A stretch of 64,000 bases of DNA from Henckelia pumila (GCF_033568475.1 NC_133121.1:83410589-83474588); one strand, 5' to 3'; numbered from the stretch's first letter, positions 11,136 through 22,821 are shown. Notes: a model not told the origin generated them from the sequence alone. Program-made: numbers and translations.

Positions 11136-12710
11136 CTTCAGCCTAGATTCGGAGTCTCCTTCCAAAAGAAAAAATTCATGCCGAGTGTTGTTGGACCGAC
11201 AAGCTTAAACTGAATATATCACGCCAATCTTGAGGGCGAAGGAAATCAAAAATCATACGTAGAGTCGTATGATTCTTACTATGGGCGGCAGCCGCTCTTT
11301 GATGGTTGCTTCTGCATAGTCGGGTTGTAGCCTATAAACTTAGCGCTGACTGGGAGGCAACCCAGTGTTCTTTTCCTTGCTCTTTTATTTTAATTTTTGT
11401 TTATGTTTCTTTTTATTTTATTTTTGCTTCTTTCTCATTCCAGTTTGTCGTGCCTCACTGATGTGTCCAGTTTGCTACTGTCACCTCAAAAGATGTCGCT
11501 GCTAGAATGTGAAGAGGAAGAGAACGATGGAGATGCCGAGAAGAAAGCGGACGAATCTATAACCAGGGGAGTGTTGTTTTTGTTTTTCTTTGTGTTTATG
11601 TTCGTTTTGCATTATGTTCATTGTTTCTAGAGCATTGAGAGCAATGCTTTGGATAAGTATGGGGGTGTTATTTAGTTTTGTTTCATTCATCATTGTGTTT
11701 TGTATTCATTTGGTCTAGTTTATTGCATATAGTTCGTATTCATGCATATCATTATGTTTTGTGTTTGTGTTGTGTGAATAAGTAGAATGATGACTGTTGG
11801 CCTATGATGATAGAGTTGTTAAAAAAAGTTTTTTTTTGTAAAAATGTTGCTTTTGATTGAACATGAGAAGCTATTGGTTGAATCGTGAATCATTTTAAGC
11901 ATGCGTGTTAGACTAGTGTAGTGTAGCGATGTAATTGATGAAGTTCGTGTTTGCTTGACCATTGCACGACAATAGGTATTTGTTGATCATGATAATGTCT
12001 TTGGATTCCTGATGATTTTATGACATTGCATGTATGATCTTGGGCGCACCTAGAAAAATTTTGACAAAATTATTTGAATAATAATAAGTTAACTCCATCC
12101 GGGTTACGAGCAAGGGATTGAAATCCTAATCCTCTGTTCTTGACTAAGTATGCGGATTCCATGGGGTTAAAATTTTAAAATTTTTAAAATAAAAATTCCA
12201 TCCGGGCTTGGACAATGATTGAAATCCTAATCATTGTTCCATAGCTAAGTTTTCGGGCTAAATGGGATTGTAGCTTCATCCGGGCTATAGACGAGGGTAT
12301 TGAAATTCGAATCCTATCTTAGTTATAGCTAAGTTTGCGGGTAATTATTGGGGCTTAAAAAAATCGGGTGCAAAATCCGGAGGTACGTAATTAATCTCAA
12401 GAAAGTGCATGTTTTTGTTTGGGATTGTTGAGATGACGGAGTGCTGGATTGTGATACTTGCACTGAATTGTCATAGGTCACTAAGCATCCTTAGGACAGA
12501 TTCTTTTGAAGTTGCATTAAACTGGAATAACATGGCACACACACATGTTTACGATAAACTAGAAGTGTATTGTGGACAATTAGAAGTATTTATGGTTTTT
12601 AGTTGTAGAAGTTGAAACTTATCGGAGGCTACGTTGTTGATGATTCATTCTTACTTATGTCGTTGTTTGCATATTGTTTTTGCATGTCTTGCTCGAGGGT
12701 GAGCAAGAGT
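11136..12710 (+). other. Non-coding interior of the Athila-like element
   Basis: No convincing gene is seen. The stretch has the gactgggaggcaacccag motif (about 11348-11365) common in the 3' part of Athila-like elements. It also has a T-rich region, a second polypurine-like motif at 11653-11669, and a three-copy tandem repeat at 12094-12356. Confidence 0.7.
12094..12356. repeat. Three imperfect tandem copies, about 80-100 bp each
   Basis: Copies start at 12094, 12197 and 12275 with (T)(T/C)CATCCGGG. Each continues through a GAAATCCTAAT-like or GAAATTCGAAT core and ends with a (G/A)CTAAGT-(A/T)GCGGG-like tail. Confidence 0.75.
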
Positions 12711-12725
12711 TAAGTATGGGGGTGT
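12711..12725 (+). promoter_or_regulatory. Polypurine tract of the Athila-like element
   Basis: TAAGTATGGGGGTGT lies directly before the 3' LTR start TGATAAGTGC. The preceding ctcgagggtgagcaagag is also usual in this family. Confidence 0.88.
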
Positions 12726-13299
12726 TGATAAGTGCATTTTGTATACATTAGTTTGTGATATTTTTATGTCTATTTTGTGTGCATTCATATTGTTTTTATG
12801 TGTTTTAGTGCATGTGTGTGTATTTCACTCTCCCGGTTGATTTTGTAGGAAAATGGATTTTTGAAGAGTGAATTACGGAGCAGCTTTGGTCGAAAAATCA
12901 TTTTTAATTTTAGAAAGATAAAAATCCGATCTTCACCATTCAGAATAAATTTCAAGATGTTTTGAAGCTTCTGTCCAAATTTCAGCTCGATCCGACGGCT
13001 AAAACTTGAGATATGAATTTTTCAAAATCGTCACTCGCAACAGAAATTGTGTAGCGCGCGAGCGAGATTTGAACTCGCCCTCGCGCGAGTTACAACTCCA
13101 GAAAGTTGCTTAATTTTGCGTGCTCGAGCGAGAATTCCACTCGCTCGAGCGCGAATTCGGAAGAATTTTGAGTTCGGAAAATTACTTGTTGCGTAGGGAA
13201 TTAATTGGTATGGGATCCGGACACTATAAATAGAAGATATAACATATTTTTGGGGGTTCAAAATTTCCAGAACGCAGACAACACAAGGGAGGCAGCTAC

Positions 13300-15176
13300 T
13301 GTTGGAAAACGGTGTTCAGATCAATTAGAATTGATACCCGGTGCAGCGGAAGTTTAAAAATTTATTTTATTAATATGAAACGATTCCATATCTGGGTATC
13401 AAAACTTTTACGATTAAATTGTGTAAGTAAAAGAAATAATCACAATTAAATATTTTACCTTAAAATCTCGAAGCGAGATTATGGACACCAACAGAATTTA
13501 ATTTGATCTTGTTGTATATCCCCGGAACTGATGAACGAACGTTTCTTCAATCAGGTCCACGAATAGAAAACAAAACCCTCTGATTGACTGCACTAGAAAT
13601 CAATCAGAAGTTTGCGTAGAGAATAAACAGATATGATCTGTTAATTCAGATTGTAATTTTTCATAAAAATCACAAGCCGAATTTTCTCCAAAAGGGACAG
13701 AGGATTTCAAAAATCCCCTTCAAATATTTAGAGTGTAATTTCGAAAATTATAAGACACAATGTGTTTGATTTTTGAACCCAACACCTCTATTTATAGATA
13801 ATTTCTAGTTATAATTGTATCAGGACTCTAACTCCTTAAAGCCCACAATCCATAACTTAAGCCCAACAAGCCAAGCCCGTTGTTATAGAAATTAATATAA
13901 AATTCATCGTGACTCCGATTGATAAACTGATTTCACCAATGTGCACAGAAACCATTTCTGCATCTTTTAGAGTCAAGATAATTTTTCTGAATCCGAATTC
14001 AGTGATTTCCAAAAATGTCCATCCCTATGTCATTTTAGGAAATCTCACTCCCTTTAGTTAAGAAGTCCAACTTCTCTTTCATTAAATTTAACTCTTTAAA
14101 TTTAACTATCTCTACGGGGTTTTAGTAATCCATTACTTGTGTAACCCTCAATGGTTCAGGAATACAGCTAGCCGTGGGCTCACAACTCCTTGTGACTCGG
14201 AACAACAATTTTTGACTTACCCATCGAATCATGGTAAGAGCGCCTAGCAACATCGCCCCATGATTCCCTAGGTATTACTGATAGTGCCTGCAAGAACCAG
14301 TAGATTTTTGTTAGCGTACAGTACGGTCCCTTCATCCATATATCCCGATCGAATCAACAACCATTGGTATATCGAGAGTCGTTCGAGATTCGATAACTAT
14401 GCATTACATCTTGGAGATCAAATAGTGACATCGCATGTGTTACTAGGATAACCAATTAACCTCAAACACATCATGTACTCTGGCCATAGATTCTTCACAC
14501 TAATATCTCCTCAGATCGCAGAGGATATCCACACTCGCAAGTATATGGTGAATCCTTGACAACAAAGCATCGACTCCTATATGTGTCGTAACTGTACCCA
14601 ATCCCGACACCTGATGACCCCAATAGAGTCGGTAAACGAGTCAAAGTACAGTACTAGCATATAGAGTCTCAATGATGTTTCAAGTAATAAGGACTAATGG
14701 TGTACAACCAAAAACCGCGGACTTTATCCACTCGATAAGTGATAACCACTTGGAAAGTCCGAATAGGGTAGTTCGATCATTCATCATATGAATATCCATT
14801 TGCATGCTTTGAACATCTCTATGTTCCATACCAATGAAACGTGGTACTCGGCATCGCAAATGCTAGTCTCAATCTCGAGCGATCCTTATCCTTTTTTTGC
14901 GGACGGCTCAATTGACTAGGAACAGTTTAGAATATACAGTGACTATAAGATGTGTTTCATGATAGCCATCCCCATGTGCTACCACATCGTACATACACTA
15001 TAGTATATTCAAGGTCTTTATCAAAACAACAATATTATATCATAATATAACAATATGAAGAAAGATAAAGTCAATATCATTATAAAAGTGTAAATTATAT
15101 TAAACAAAAGATTTTTTTACATAGAGTCATAAAAGCCCTTAGCCACAAGTTGGCTAACCGGGCACCCACTCTTTCA
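13300..15176 (-). repeat. 3' LTR of the copia element
   Basis: 1,877 bp, matching 20665-22542 almost base for base. On the minus strand there is a TATA box (tatttatag on plus near 13790-13798). Confidence 0.94.
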
Positions 15177-15190
15177 ATCTCCCACTTGCC

Positions 15191-17509
15191 CTAAAGCCAA
15201 CTAGTCATACTACGTAATCTCATTGCTTCGCGATGTTTGTCAAACAATGGTCCTGGCAAGGGCTTAGTAAGCGGATCAGCGATATTGTCTGTAGAGGCCA
15301 CTCTCTCGACACTGATGTCTCCTCTTTCCACAATCTCCCGGATGATGTGGTATTTCCTCAGTACGTGTTTGGACTTCTGATGAGACCTTGGCTCCTTTGC
15401 CTGAGCAACGGCACCCGTGTTGTCACAGTACACCGGGACTGGACCAACAGCTTCAGGAATTACACCCAACTCTTGGATGAATTTCCTTATCCAAACCGCC
15501 TCTTTAGCAGCAGCTAATGCTGCAATGTATTTTGCCTCAGTGGTGGAATCCGCTGTGGTGTCTTGCTTGGAACTCTTCCAAGAGACAGCACCGCCATTGA
15601 ACACGAATACAAATCCAGAGGTTGATTTCGAGTCATCCACGTCACATTGGAAGCTAGAGTCGGTGTAGCCTTCCAACTTCAATTCTTTTCCTCCATAAAC
15701 CATGAACACATTCTTAGTCCTTCGCAAGTACTTAAGAATATCCTTCACGGCTTTCCAATACATTTGACCGGGATTGGCTTGATATCTGCTCATGACGCTC
15801 AGAGCATAGGCCACATCCGGTCTGGTAGATATCATCCCATACATGATACTACCAATGGCTGACGCATATGGTATGTGTGTCATCTTCTCTATCTCTTCGT
15901 TAGTCTTGGGACACATAGACTTGGATAAAGAAACTCCATGACACATAGGTAGATGTCCTCTCTTGGACCCATCCATTGAAAACCTTTTCAATATGGTTTC
16001 GATGTAGGTTGATTGAGTAAGTCCTATCATTCTCTTAGATCTATCTCTATAGATCTGTATCCCAAGAATATAGGAGGCCTCACCCAAATCCTTCATCGAG
16101 AATCTACTTGATAACCATATCTTTGTTGACTGCAACATCCCTACATCATCCCCCATGAGTAGAATGTCATCAACATAAAGTACTAAGAATGTTACCGCAT
16201 CCTTAACTACTTTCTTGTACACGCATAGTTCCTCCGGGTTTTTGATGAAACCAAAACCTTTTATTGTTTCATCAAATTTCTGGTTCCAACTTCTTGATGC
16301 TTGTTTGAGACCATAGATTGATCTCTGAAGCTTGCATACCTTATGCTCGCTTCCCATGGATGTGTATCCCTCAGGCTGCGTCATATAGATCTCTTCCTTA
16401 ATGTTTCCATTAAGAAATGCAGTCTTTACATCCATTTGCCATATCTCATAGTCATACCATGCTGCTATGGAAATAAGGATTCTTATGGACTTGAACATTG
16501 CGACTGGTGAAAAGGTTTCATCATAGTCAACTCCTTGTCTTTGAGTATAACCTTTTGCCACCAATCGTGCCTTGTAGGTCAATACCTTTCCATCAGGCCC
16601 AAGCTTTCTCTTGTAGATCCATTTGCACCCAATTGGAACAATTCCATCGGGAGGATCTACTAAAGACCAAACTTGGTTAGAATGCATCGAATCTATTTCC
16701 GATTGCATAGCTTCAAGCCATAAATTTGAATCCGCATCAGAAATTGCTTCCTTGAAGTTTCTTGGATCACATCCAATGTCGGGTTCACTTTGATCCCCTT
16801 CAAGAAGAAGACCATATCTAATAGGAGGCCTAGAAGTCCTCTCGGATCTCCTAGTAGTAGGCGTGTCTTGTGATGATTCTTGAGGTGTAGGATCGCTATT
16901 TTGTATCTTGGGTTCTTCTCGAATTTCTTCGAGTTCCATCATCTTGCCTTTCTTATCCAATAAGAACTCCTTCTCCAAGAAGGTGGCATTCCTTGAAACA
17001 AACACTTTTGTTTCATTAGGATGATAGAAATAATATCCGATTGAATTCTTCGGATACCCCACAAAATAACATAAGGAGGATCGACTATCCAACTTATCTC
17101 CCACTGTTTTATTTACTGCTTTAGTGTGGACGTTGTTTAACAACAATAGCGCCGTTTCAAGCGCGTAGCCCCAAAACGAAGGTGGGAGCTCAGTGAAGCT
17201 CATCATGGATCGAACCATGTCCAACAAAGTTCGATTGCGACGCTCTGAAACACCATTAAGCTGAGGTGTCATAGGAGGAGTCCACTGAGAGAGAATCCCA
17301 TTCTCTTTTAGATAGTCCAAAAACTCGGTACTTAAGTATTCTCCACCTCGATCCGATCGAAGTGCCTTAATACTTTTACCTAGTTTGTTTTCTACTTCAG
17401 CCTTGAATTCTTTGAACCTTTCAAATGCTTCAGACTTATATTTTATTAAATATAAATACCCATACCTAAAATGATCATCAGTAAAGGTAATGAATAGGTG
17501 TTGCCACAT
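15191..17509 (-). CDS. Copia integrase core, reverse transcriptase and RNase H
   Basis: The frame has 772 aa, but its first four or five residues are an artefact of the frameshift. Integrase catalytic residues are D53 (LRSDRGGEY) and E89 (GVSERRNRT), 35 residues apart as in the DD35E class. RT begins near residue 260 (NLWLEAMQSEIDSM), with KARLVAKGYTQ, MDVKTAFLNG and the catalytic YVDD intact (LYVDDILLMG). The RNase H signature (GYTDSSF, STSGFVF, TEAKYIA, VYCDN, ADPLTKPL) follows and the stop is a few residues on. It overlaps the Gag frame by 64 bp in a different phase. Catalytic residues are all present, unlike the gypsy and LINE polymerases nearby. Confidence 0.93.
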   Translation of the reverse strand: MWQHLFITFTDDHFRYGYLYLIKYKSEAFERFKEFKAEVENKLGKSIKALRSDRGGEYLSTEFLDYLKENGILSQWTPPMTPQLNGVSERRNRTLLDMVRSMMSFTELPPSFWGYALETALLLLNNVHTKAVNKTVGDKLDSRSSLCYFVGYPKNSIGYYFYHPNETKVFVSRNATFLEKEFLLDKKGKMMELEEIREEPKIQNSDPTPQESSQDTPTTRRSERTSRPPIRYGLLLEGDQSEPDIGCDPRNFKEAISDADSNLWLEAMQSEIDSMHSNQVWSLVDPPDGIVPIGCKWIYKRKLGPDGKVLTYKARLVAKGYTQRQGVDYDETFSPVAMFKSIRILISIAAWYDYEIWQMDVKTAFLNGNIKEEIYMTQPEGYTSMGSEHKVCKLQRSIYGLKQASRSWNQKFDETIKGFGFIKNPEELCVYKKVVKDAVTFLVLYVDDILLMGDDVGMLQSTKIWLSSRFSMKDLGEASYILGIQIYRDRSKRMIGLTQSTYIETILKRFSMDGSKRGHLPMCHGVSLSKSMCPKTNEEIEKMTHIPYASAIGSIMYGMISTRPDVAYALSVMSRYQANPGQMYWKAVKDILKYLRRTKNVFMVYGGKELKLEGYTDSSFQCDVDDSKSTSGFVFVFNGGAVSWKSSKQDTTADSTTEAKYIAALAAAKEAVWIRKFIQELGVIPEAVGPVPVYCDNTGAVAQAKEPRSHQKSKHVLRKYHIIREIVERGDISVERVASTDNIADPLTKPLPGPLFDKHREAMRLRSMTSWL

Positions 17510-19023
17510 TTAGTACCAATCCTAAATGGACCGCAAACATCTGTATGGATCAAATCCAACAGATTTTGACTACGCTCAGGTTTCCCTTTGAAAGGAGATT
17601 TAGTCATTTTTCCCTTTAGGCAGGACTCACAAGTATGTAGAGAGTTAATATCAGACATATCAAACATGCCCTCTCCCACTAGCTTGTTCATCCTCCTTGA
17701 GGAAATATGACCTAGCCTAGCATGCCAAAGGTTTGCCAGGTTTTGACTATCGTCCTTCCTTTTAATTGTTGTTACCGGTTTATCAACATAATTAATTGGA
17801 ACGTCTTTTAATTTTAAGCTATATAGATCGTTTTCAAGTTGTCCATTTCCAATCAAACATTCATTCTTGTAAATATTGCAAATTCCATTTACAAAATTGC
17901 AAGAAAAACCATCTCTATCAAGCATAGAAATAGATATAATGTTTTTGACCAAATCCGAAACATATAAAACATCTCTCAAAAATAACTTAAAATTGTTCTG
18001 CAAAACTAAATAAATGTCTCCTATAGCTTTGGCTTCGACTCTAGAACCATTCCCGAGCCTTAGCTGGGTCTTACCCATCCTTAGCTTACGACTTCTTGTC
18101 ATCACCTGTAAATCATTGCAAATGTGAGATTCACATCCGGTATCCAATACCCAAGAATAAGTATTAAGCGAAACATTTATTTCAATGTAAAACATACCCT
18201 TTGCAGTTCGCAACTGTTCGAGGTATTCCTTGCAGTTACATTTCCAATGACCGGGTTTCTTGCAGTAATGGCAAACGTTTTCATCTTTTATTCCAATTGA
18301 AGCCTTAGCCTTTCCCTTCTTATTTGGTACAATCTTCTTGGGCGGGGCAGAACGTTTCTTACCCTTTCCACTTGGTCCTTTCTTAGAGTTAGAAGAGGAG
18401 CCAACCAAGAGTACCGGTTTATCCTTCTTTAGTGTGGCTTCATAAGTCACAAGCATATTGACCATCTCTTCAAGGGTGGCCTCTATCTTGTTCATATTGA
18501 AGTTCATCACAAAGCCATCAAACGACGAAGGAAGTGAAAGAAGCAACAAGTCCGCATTGAGTTCATGCTCTAATGTCAGTTCGAGTTTTACCAACTTTTC
18601 AATGAGCCCAATCATGTGTACCCCATGCTCACGGACCGAAGTCCCATCTCGCATGCGGCATGTCATGAGCTCTTTGACAGTCGCAAATTTCTCGGCCCTT
18701 GACTGAGCTCCAAAAAGTTCCTTGAGTGCGCTGTGAATGTCAGCAGCATTCACCGCATCCTCAAATCGCCTCTGGAGTTCATCAGACATTGATGCTAGCA
18801 TATAACTCTTTGCCTTGACATCATGGTCCCACCAATCGTCAAGCTTTTTCAACTCTTCCGGACTAGTGTTAGCCGGGGCTTCCTTCGGAGGACGCTTCTC
18901 TAACACGTAGAAAGCCTTCTCCGAATTTAGAATGATTTTTAACTTACGGAACCATTCCGTATAGTTAGCGCCAGTCAACTTGTTTTGATCGAGAATTGAG
19001 AGTAGTGGATTACGCGAATTCAT
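17446..19023 (-). CDS. Copia Gag, protease and integrase N-terminus
   Basis: This 525-aa frame begins at the ATG at 19023. Residues about 15-200 are a copia Gag (UBN2-type; NYTEWFRKLKIIL, SYMLASMSDEL). A basic linker leads to a CCHC zinc knuckle at 251-264 (CHYCKKPGHWKCNC). The aspartic protease site is at about 291-299 (WVLDTGCES). The integrase HHCC zinc region (LWHARLGH ... CESCLKGK) follows, and the first catalytic aspartate is in IHTDVCGP. The last 19 or so residues are out of frame: the integrase core continues in the overlapping frame that ends at 15191. A one-base deletion near 17490 explains this. Apart from the break the frame is intact. Confidence 0.92.
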   Translation of the reverse strand: MNSRNPLLSILDQNKLTGANYTEWFRKLKIILNSEKAFYVLEKRPPKEAPANTSPEELKKLDDWWDHDVKAKSYMLASMSDELQRRFEDAVNAADIHSALKELFGAQSRAEKFATVKELMTCRMRDGTSVREHGVHMIGLIEKLVKLELTLEHELNADLLLLSLPSSFDGFVMNFNMNKIEATLEEMVNMLVTYEATLKKDKPVLLVGSSSNSKKGPSGKGKKRSAPPKKIVPNKKGKAKASIGIKDENVCHYCKKPGHWKCNCKEYLEQLRTAKGMFYIEINVSLNTYSWVLDTGCESHICNDLQVMTRSRKLRMGKTQLRLGNGSRVEAKAIGDIYLVLQNNFKLFLRDVLYVSDLVKNIISISMLDRDGFSCNFVNGICNIYKNECLIGNGQLENDLYSLKLKDVPINYVDKPVTTIKRKDDSQNLANLWHARLGHISSRRMNKLVGEGMFDMSDINSLHTCESCLKGKMTKSPFKGKPERSQNLLDLIHTDVCGPFRIGTKCGNTYSLPLLMIILGMGIYI

Positions 19024-20650
19024 AGTAATGAAATACTGAAAAGGAAACAGACAATAATCAGTGATTTGTTTAATTAATTTACTAAGACATAAAATATGGC
19101 GAATTTCATTTTATGAATTACACTCCCACTATTTTGACGATTTCACTACCCTCTAGTGAAAACGAGAAACATTTTATTTAGTGGGAACATGGAGTCCAAT
19201 TGACAAACTATGGTCCCGAATAATATCAGCCAACCATAATTTTCAAAAGGTAGAGCCCAATTGCTTCCAAAGCAACCTCCATGTTTTTACCTCATGTACA
19301 ATAAGGGCCCAATAATATGACGCCGTTTATTGTGACATGTCAAGATGACCCATCAATATTAAGTTGTGATGGACGGTCGCCATGTGAATCCCTAATAATA
19401 TGAGCCAATCCCATGGGAGTTCCACCCAACTTACAACATGTGTCGATCCAATGTACAACTTTCCGATGAATGGGCCCCCCCAATAATATGAGCCGGACCG
19501 TATCCGCGGGTAGCATCACATACATTGATCGTTGATGGAAGGTAGGAATATTTAAACAATATTTAAAATTCCCTTTTGTTTATATTGATATCAATTTTAA
19601 ATCATATTTAAAATGAGGGCTTTTATTTTTGAAAATTTGTCTCATCATGCAAATATATGTATGCTTGCGGGATTCATACAATTTAGTCTAAACATGCATA
19701 CATCAATAATATCATATATTATTAAAGGATGATCGATCTCATTAACTATTCGACCCGTGGTTGCCAATCACGAGTCTAAGTTCAATCCTAGGTGTTATGC
19801 AAGTATGCAATGCAATCCTATTACATTGTGCTTTCAATTTACATTTCTTCGGTCTTCATTGTCTGCTGGGCCCACCATTTCTTCAAATCTTTGTCTCCCA
19901 CTAAGTCTAATAAATTTACAATAAATTTCGATGACAAATATGGGATACATTTTTAGGGGTGGGAACGGGCCATAAACCAGGCCCACTTTTATTACGTATG
20001 ACAATCATATTGGGCTATAAACCAAGCCCATTAATAAACACCAACAACAATAAAACAAATGTAAATCACCTAACATACACCTAAAACATTGGTCATGGCA
20101 ATCGATCATCCTTTATCCATTAATTAATTCAATAATTAAATAATTGGATAAACATGCAATGACATCATAATTTAAAAGATAAAATCATATTTTATCTTAT
20201 CCATCCATAAGATCATATCTTATCATCAATTGTACCAAAATAATTAATTTTATAAAATTTAATTTAACGGATAAAATTTATAAATTTTCCAAAAATTCAA
20301 ATTTATCCAAAAATCAATTTTAAAAATTTCGGACTCGAACAATTCGATTTGATGCCTCGTGATCTAATCAAAAACAATTTTCGATCGGATCAAACACAAG
20401 AATTTCAAAAATTCAAAATTTTTAAAAAATCAAAATTTTAATTTTCCGGGCTGCCCGGGACAATCCCGGGCAGCCCGTGCCCCGACCGGGGCTTGGGCTG
20501 GGCAGCCCGTCGCTGCCCATTGGGCAGCGACGATCGCTGCCCGTGTTTTGCCCGTCAAAATTTTGATTTTTAAAAATTTGTTTTGTTTCAAAAACGAGGC
20601 TTAAAAATTTTGTACAATCGATTAATTTAATCGTTTGATCTGAGCAACCT
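19024..20650 (-). other. Copia untranslated leader with hairpins
   Basis: This is a 1.6-kb region between primer-binding site and gag ATG with no long frame. Degenerate repeats of AATAATATGAGCC-like sequence occur near 19220-19500. A perfect 14-bp stem with a 3-base loop (20447-20460 with 20464-20477) and a perfect 12-bp stem with a 1-base spacer (20508-20519 with 20521-20532) stand out in AT-rich surroundings. Confidence 0.8.
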
Positions 20651-20663
20651 GGTTCTGATACCA
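20651..20663 (-). promoter_or_regulatory. Primer-binding site of the copia element
   Basis: The minus strand reads TGGTATCAGAACC immediately after the 5' LTR, with one spacer base. It is a methionine-tRNA-type site. Confidence 0.88.
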
Positions 20664-20664
20664 C

Positions 20665-22542
20665 TGTTGGAAAACGGTATTCAGATCAATTAGAATTGAT
20701 ACCCGATGCAGCGGAAGTTTAAAAATTTATTTTATTAATATGGAACGATTCCATATCTGGGTATCAAAACTTTTACGATTAAATTGTGTAAGTAAAATAA
20801 ATAATCACAATTAAATATTTTACTTTAAAATCTCGAAGCGAGATTATGGACACCAACAGAATTTAATTTGCTCTTGTTGTATATCCCCGGAACTGATGAA
20901 CGAACGTTTCTTCAATCAGGTCCACGAATAGAAAACAAAACCCTCTGATTGACTGCACTAGAAATCAATCAGAAGTTTGCGTAGAGAATAAACAGATATG
21001 ATCTGTTAATTCAGATTGTAATTTTTCATAAAAATCACAAGCCGAATTTTCTCCGAAAGGGACAGAGGATTTCGAAAATCCCCTTCAAATATTTAGAGTG
21101 TAATTTCGAAAATTATAAGACACAATTTGTTTGATTTTCGAACCCAACACCTCTATTTATAGATAATTTCTAGTTATAATTGTATCAGGACTCTAACTCC
21201 TTAAAGCCCACAATCCATAACTTAAGCCCAACAAGCCAAGCCCGTTGTTATAAGAAATTAATATAAAATTCATCGTGACTCCGATTGATAAACTGATTTC
21301 ACCAATGTGCACAGAAACCATTTCTGCATCTTTTAGAGTCAAGATAATTTTTCTGAATCCGAATTCAGTGATTTCCAAAAATGCCCATCCCTATGTCATT
21401 TTAGGAAATCTCACTCCCTTTAGTTAAGAAGTCCAACTTCTCTTTCATTAAATTTAACTTTTTAAATTTAACTATCTCTACGGGGTTTTAGTAATCCATT
21501 ACTTGTGTAACCCTCAATGGTTCAGGAATACAGCTAGCCGTGGGCTCACAACTCCTTGTGACTCGGAACAACAATTTCCGACTTACCCATCGAATCATGG
21601 TAAGAGCGCCTAGCAACATCGCCCCATGATTTCCTAGGTATTACTGATAGTGCCTGCAAGAACCAGTAGATTTTGGTTAGCGTACAGTACGGTCCCTTCA
21701 TCCATATATCCCGATCGAATCAACAACCATTGGTATATCGAGAGTCGTTCGAGATTCGATAACTATGCATTACATCTTGGAGATCAAATAGTGACATCGC
21801 ATGTGTTACTATGATAACCAATTAACCTAAAACACATCATGTACTCTGGCCAGAGATTCGTCACACTAATATCTCCTCAGATCGCATAGGATATCCACAC
21901 TCGCAAGTATGTGGTGAATCCTTGACAACAAAGCATCGACTCCTATATGTGTCGTAACTGTACCCAATCCCGACACCTGATGACCCCAATAGAGTCGGTA
22001 AACGAGTCAAAGTACAGTACTAGCATATAGAGTCTCAATGATGTTTCAAGTAATAAGGACTAATGGTGTACAACCAAAAACCGCGGACTTTATTCACTCG
22101 ATAAGTGATAACCACTTGGAAAGTCCGAATAGGGTAGTTCGATCATTCATCATATGAATATCCATTTGCATGCTTTGAACATCTCTATGTTCCATACCAA
22201 TGAAACGTGGTACTCGGCATCGCAAATGCTAGTCTCAATCTCGAGCGATCCTTATCCCTTTTTTGCGGACGGCTCAATTGACTAGGAACAGTTTAGAATA
22301 TACAGTGACTATAAGATGTGTTTCATGATAGTCATCCCCATGTGCTACCACATCGTACATACACTATAGTATATTCAAGGTCTTTATCAAAACAACAATA
22401 TTATATCATAATATAACAATATGAAGAAAGATAAAGTCAATACCATTATAAAAGTGTAAATTATATTAAACAAAAGATTGTTTTACATAGAGTCATAAAA
22501 GCCCTTAGCCACAAGTTGGCTAACCGGGCACCCACTCTTTCA
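20665..22542 (-). repeat. 5' LTR of the copia element
   Basis: 1,878 bp. A minus-strand TATA box lies near 21154-21162, so this LTR would drive transcription into the leader and gag-pol. Differences from the other LTR are scattered single bases and one-base indels. Confidence 0.94.
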
Positions 22543-22715
22543 GCTACAAGGCTTGGGAGATAAGATTTCTCTTTTTTTTTCTTCTTTATTTTTTTTTTGA
22601 ATTATTGTTTTCAATTATTGATTAGTTTGTTTTCAACCAAGACGGCGTGATTGGGTCGAACAAATTCATGTAGAAAACTTGGATGTTTGTTTGAGATTTT
22701 TCAGAGTTGATTTTA

Positions 22716-22821
22716 TTTTATTGATTGTCAAATTTATATTTGTCTTGTGACCGAATTCTATTTCTAGTCGATTTTACCATGTGTTATTTTATTGATTGTC
22801 AAATTTATATTTGTCTTGTGA
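22716..22821. repeat. 35-bp direct duplication flanking a 37-bp inverted copy
   Basis: 22716-22750 is repeated exactly at 22787-22821. Between them, 22750-22786 is the exact reverse complement of 22903-22939 in the same LTR. The 5' LTR of the same element lacks this insertion. Confidence 0.93.

Larger units (their letters stand above)
13300..22542 (-). mobile_element. Ty1/copia retrotransposon, nearly complete
   Basis: Its two 1.88-kb LTRs (13300-15176 and 20665-22542) are nearly identical by eye. The perfect target duplication GCTAC is at 13295-13299 and 22543-22547. In element orientation LTRs run TGAAAGAG to CAACA. The primer-binding site is at 20663-20651 and the polypurine tract lies just above 15176. 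Gag-pol occupies 19023-15191. Domain order Gag, protease, integrase, RT, RNase H is that of copia. It is the youngest large insertion in the nest. A single-base frameshift in integrase is the only major defect I see. The lineage within copia was not determined. Confidence 0.95.

Noticed and set aside
17446..17509. A programmed frameshift between copia Gag and Pol
   Set aside because: The frame change falls inside the integrase core, not between Gag and Pol. A one-base deletion is the simpler reading.
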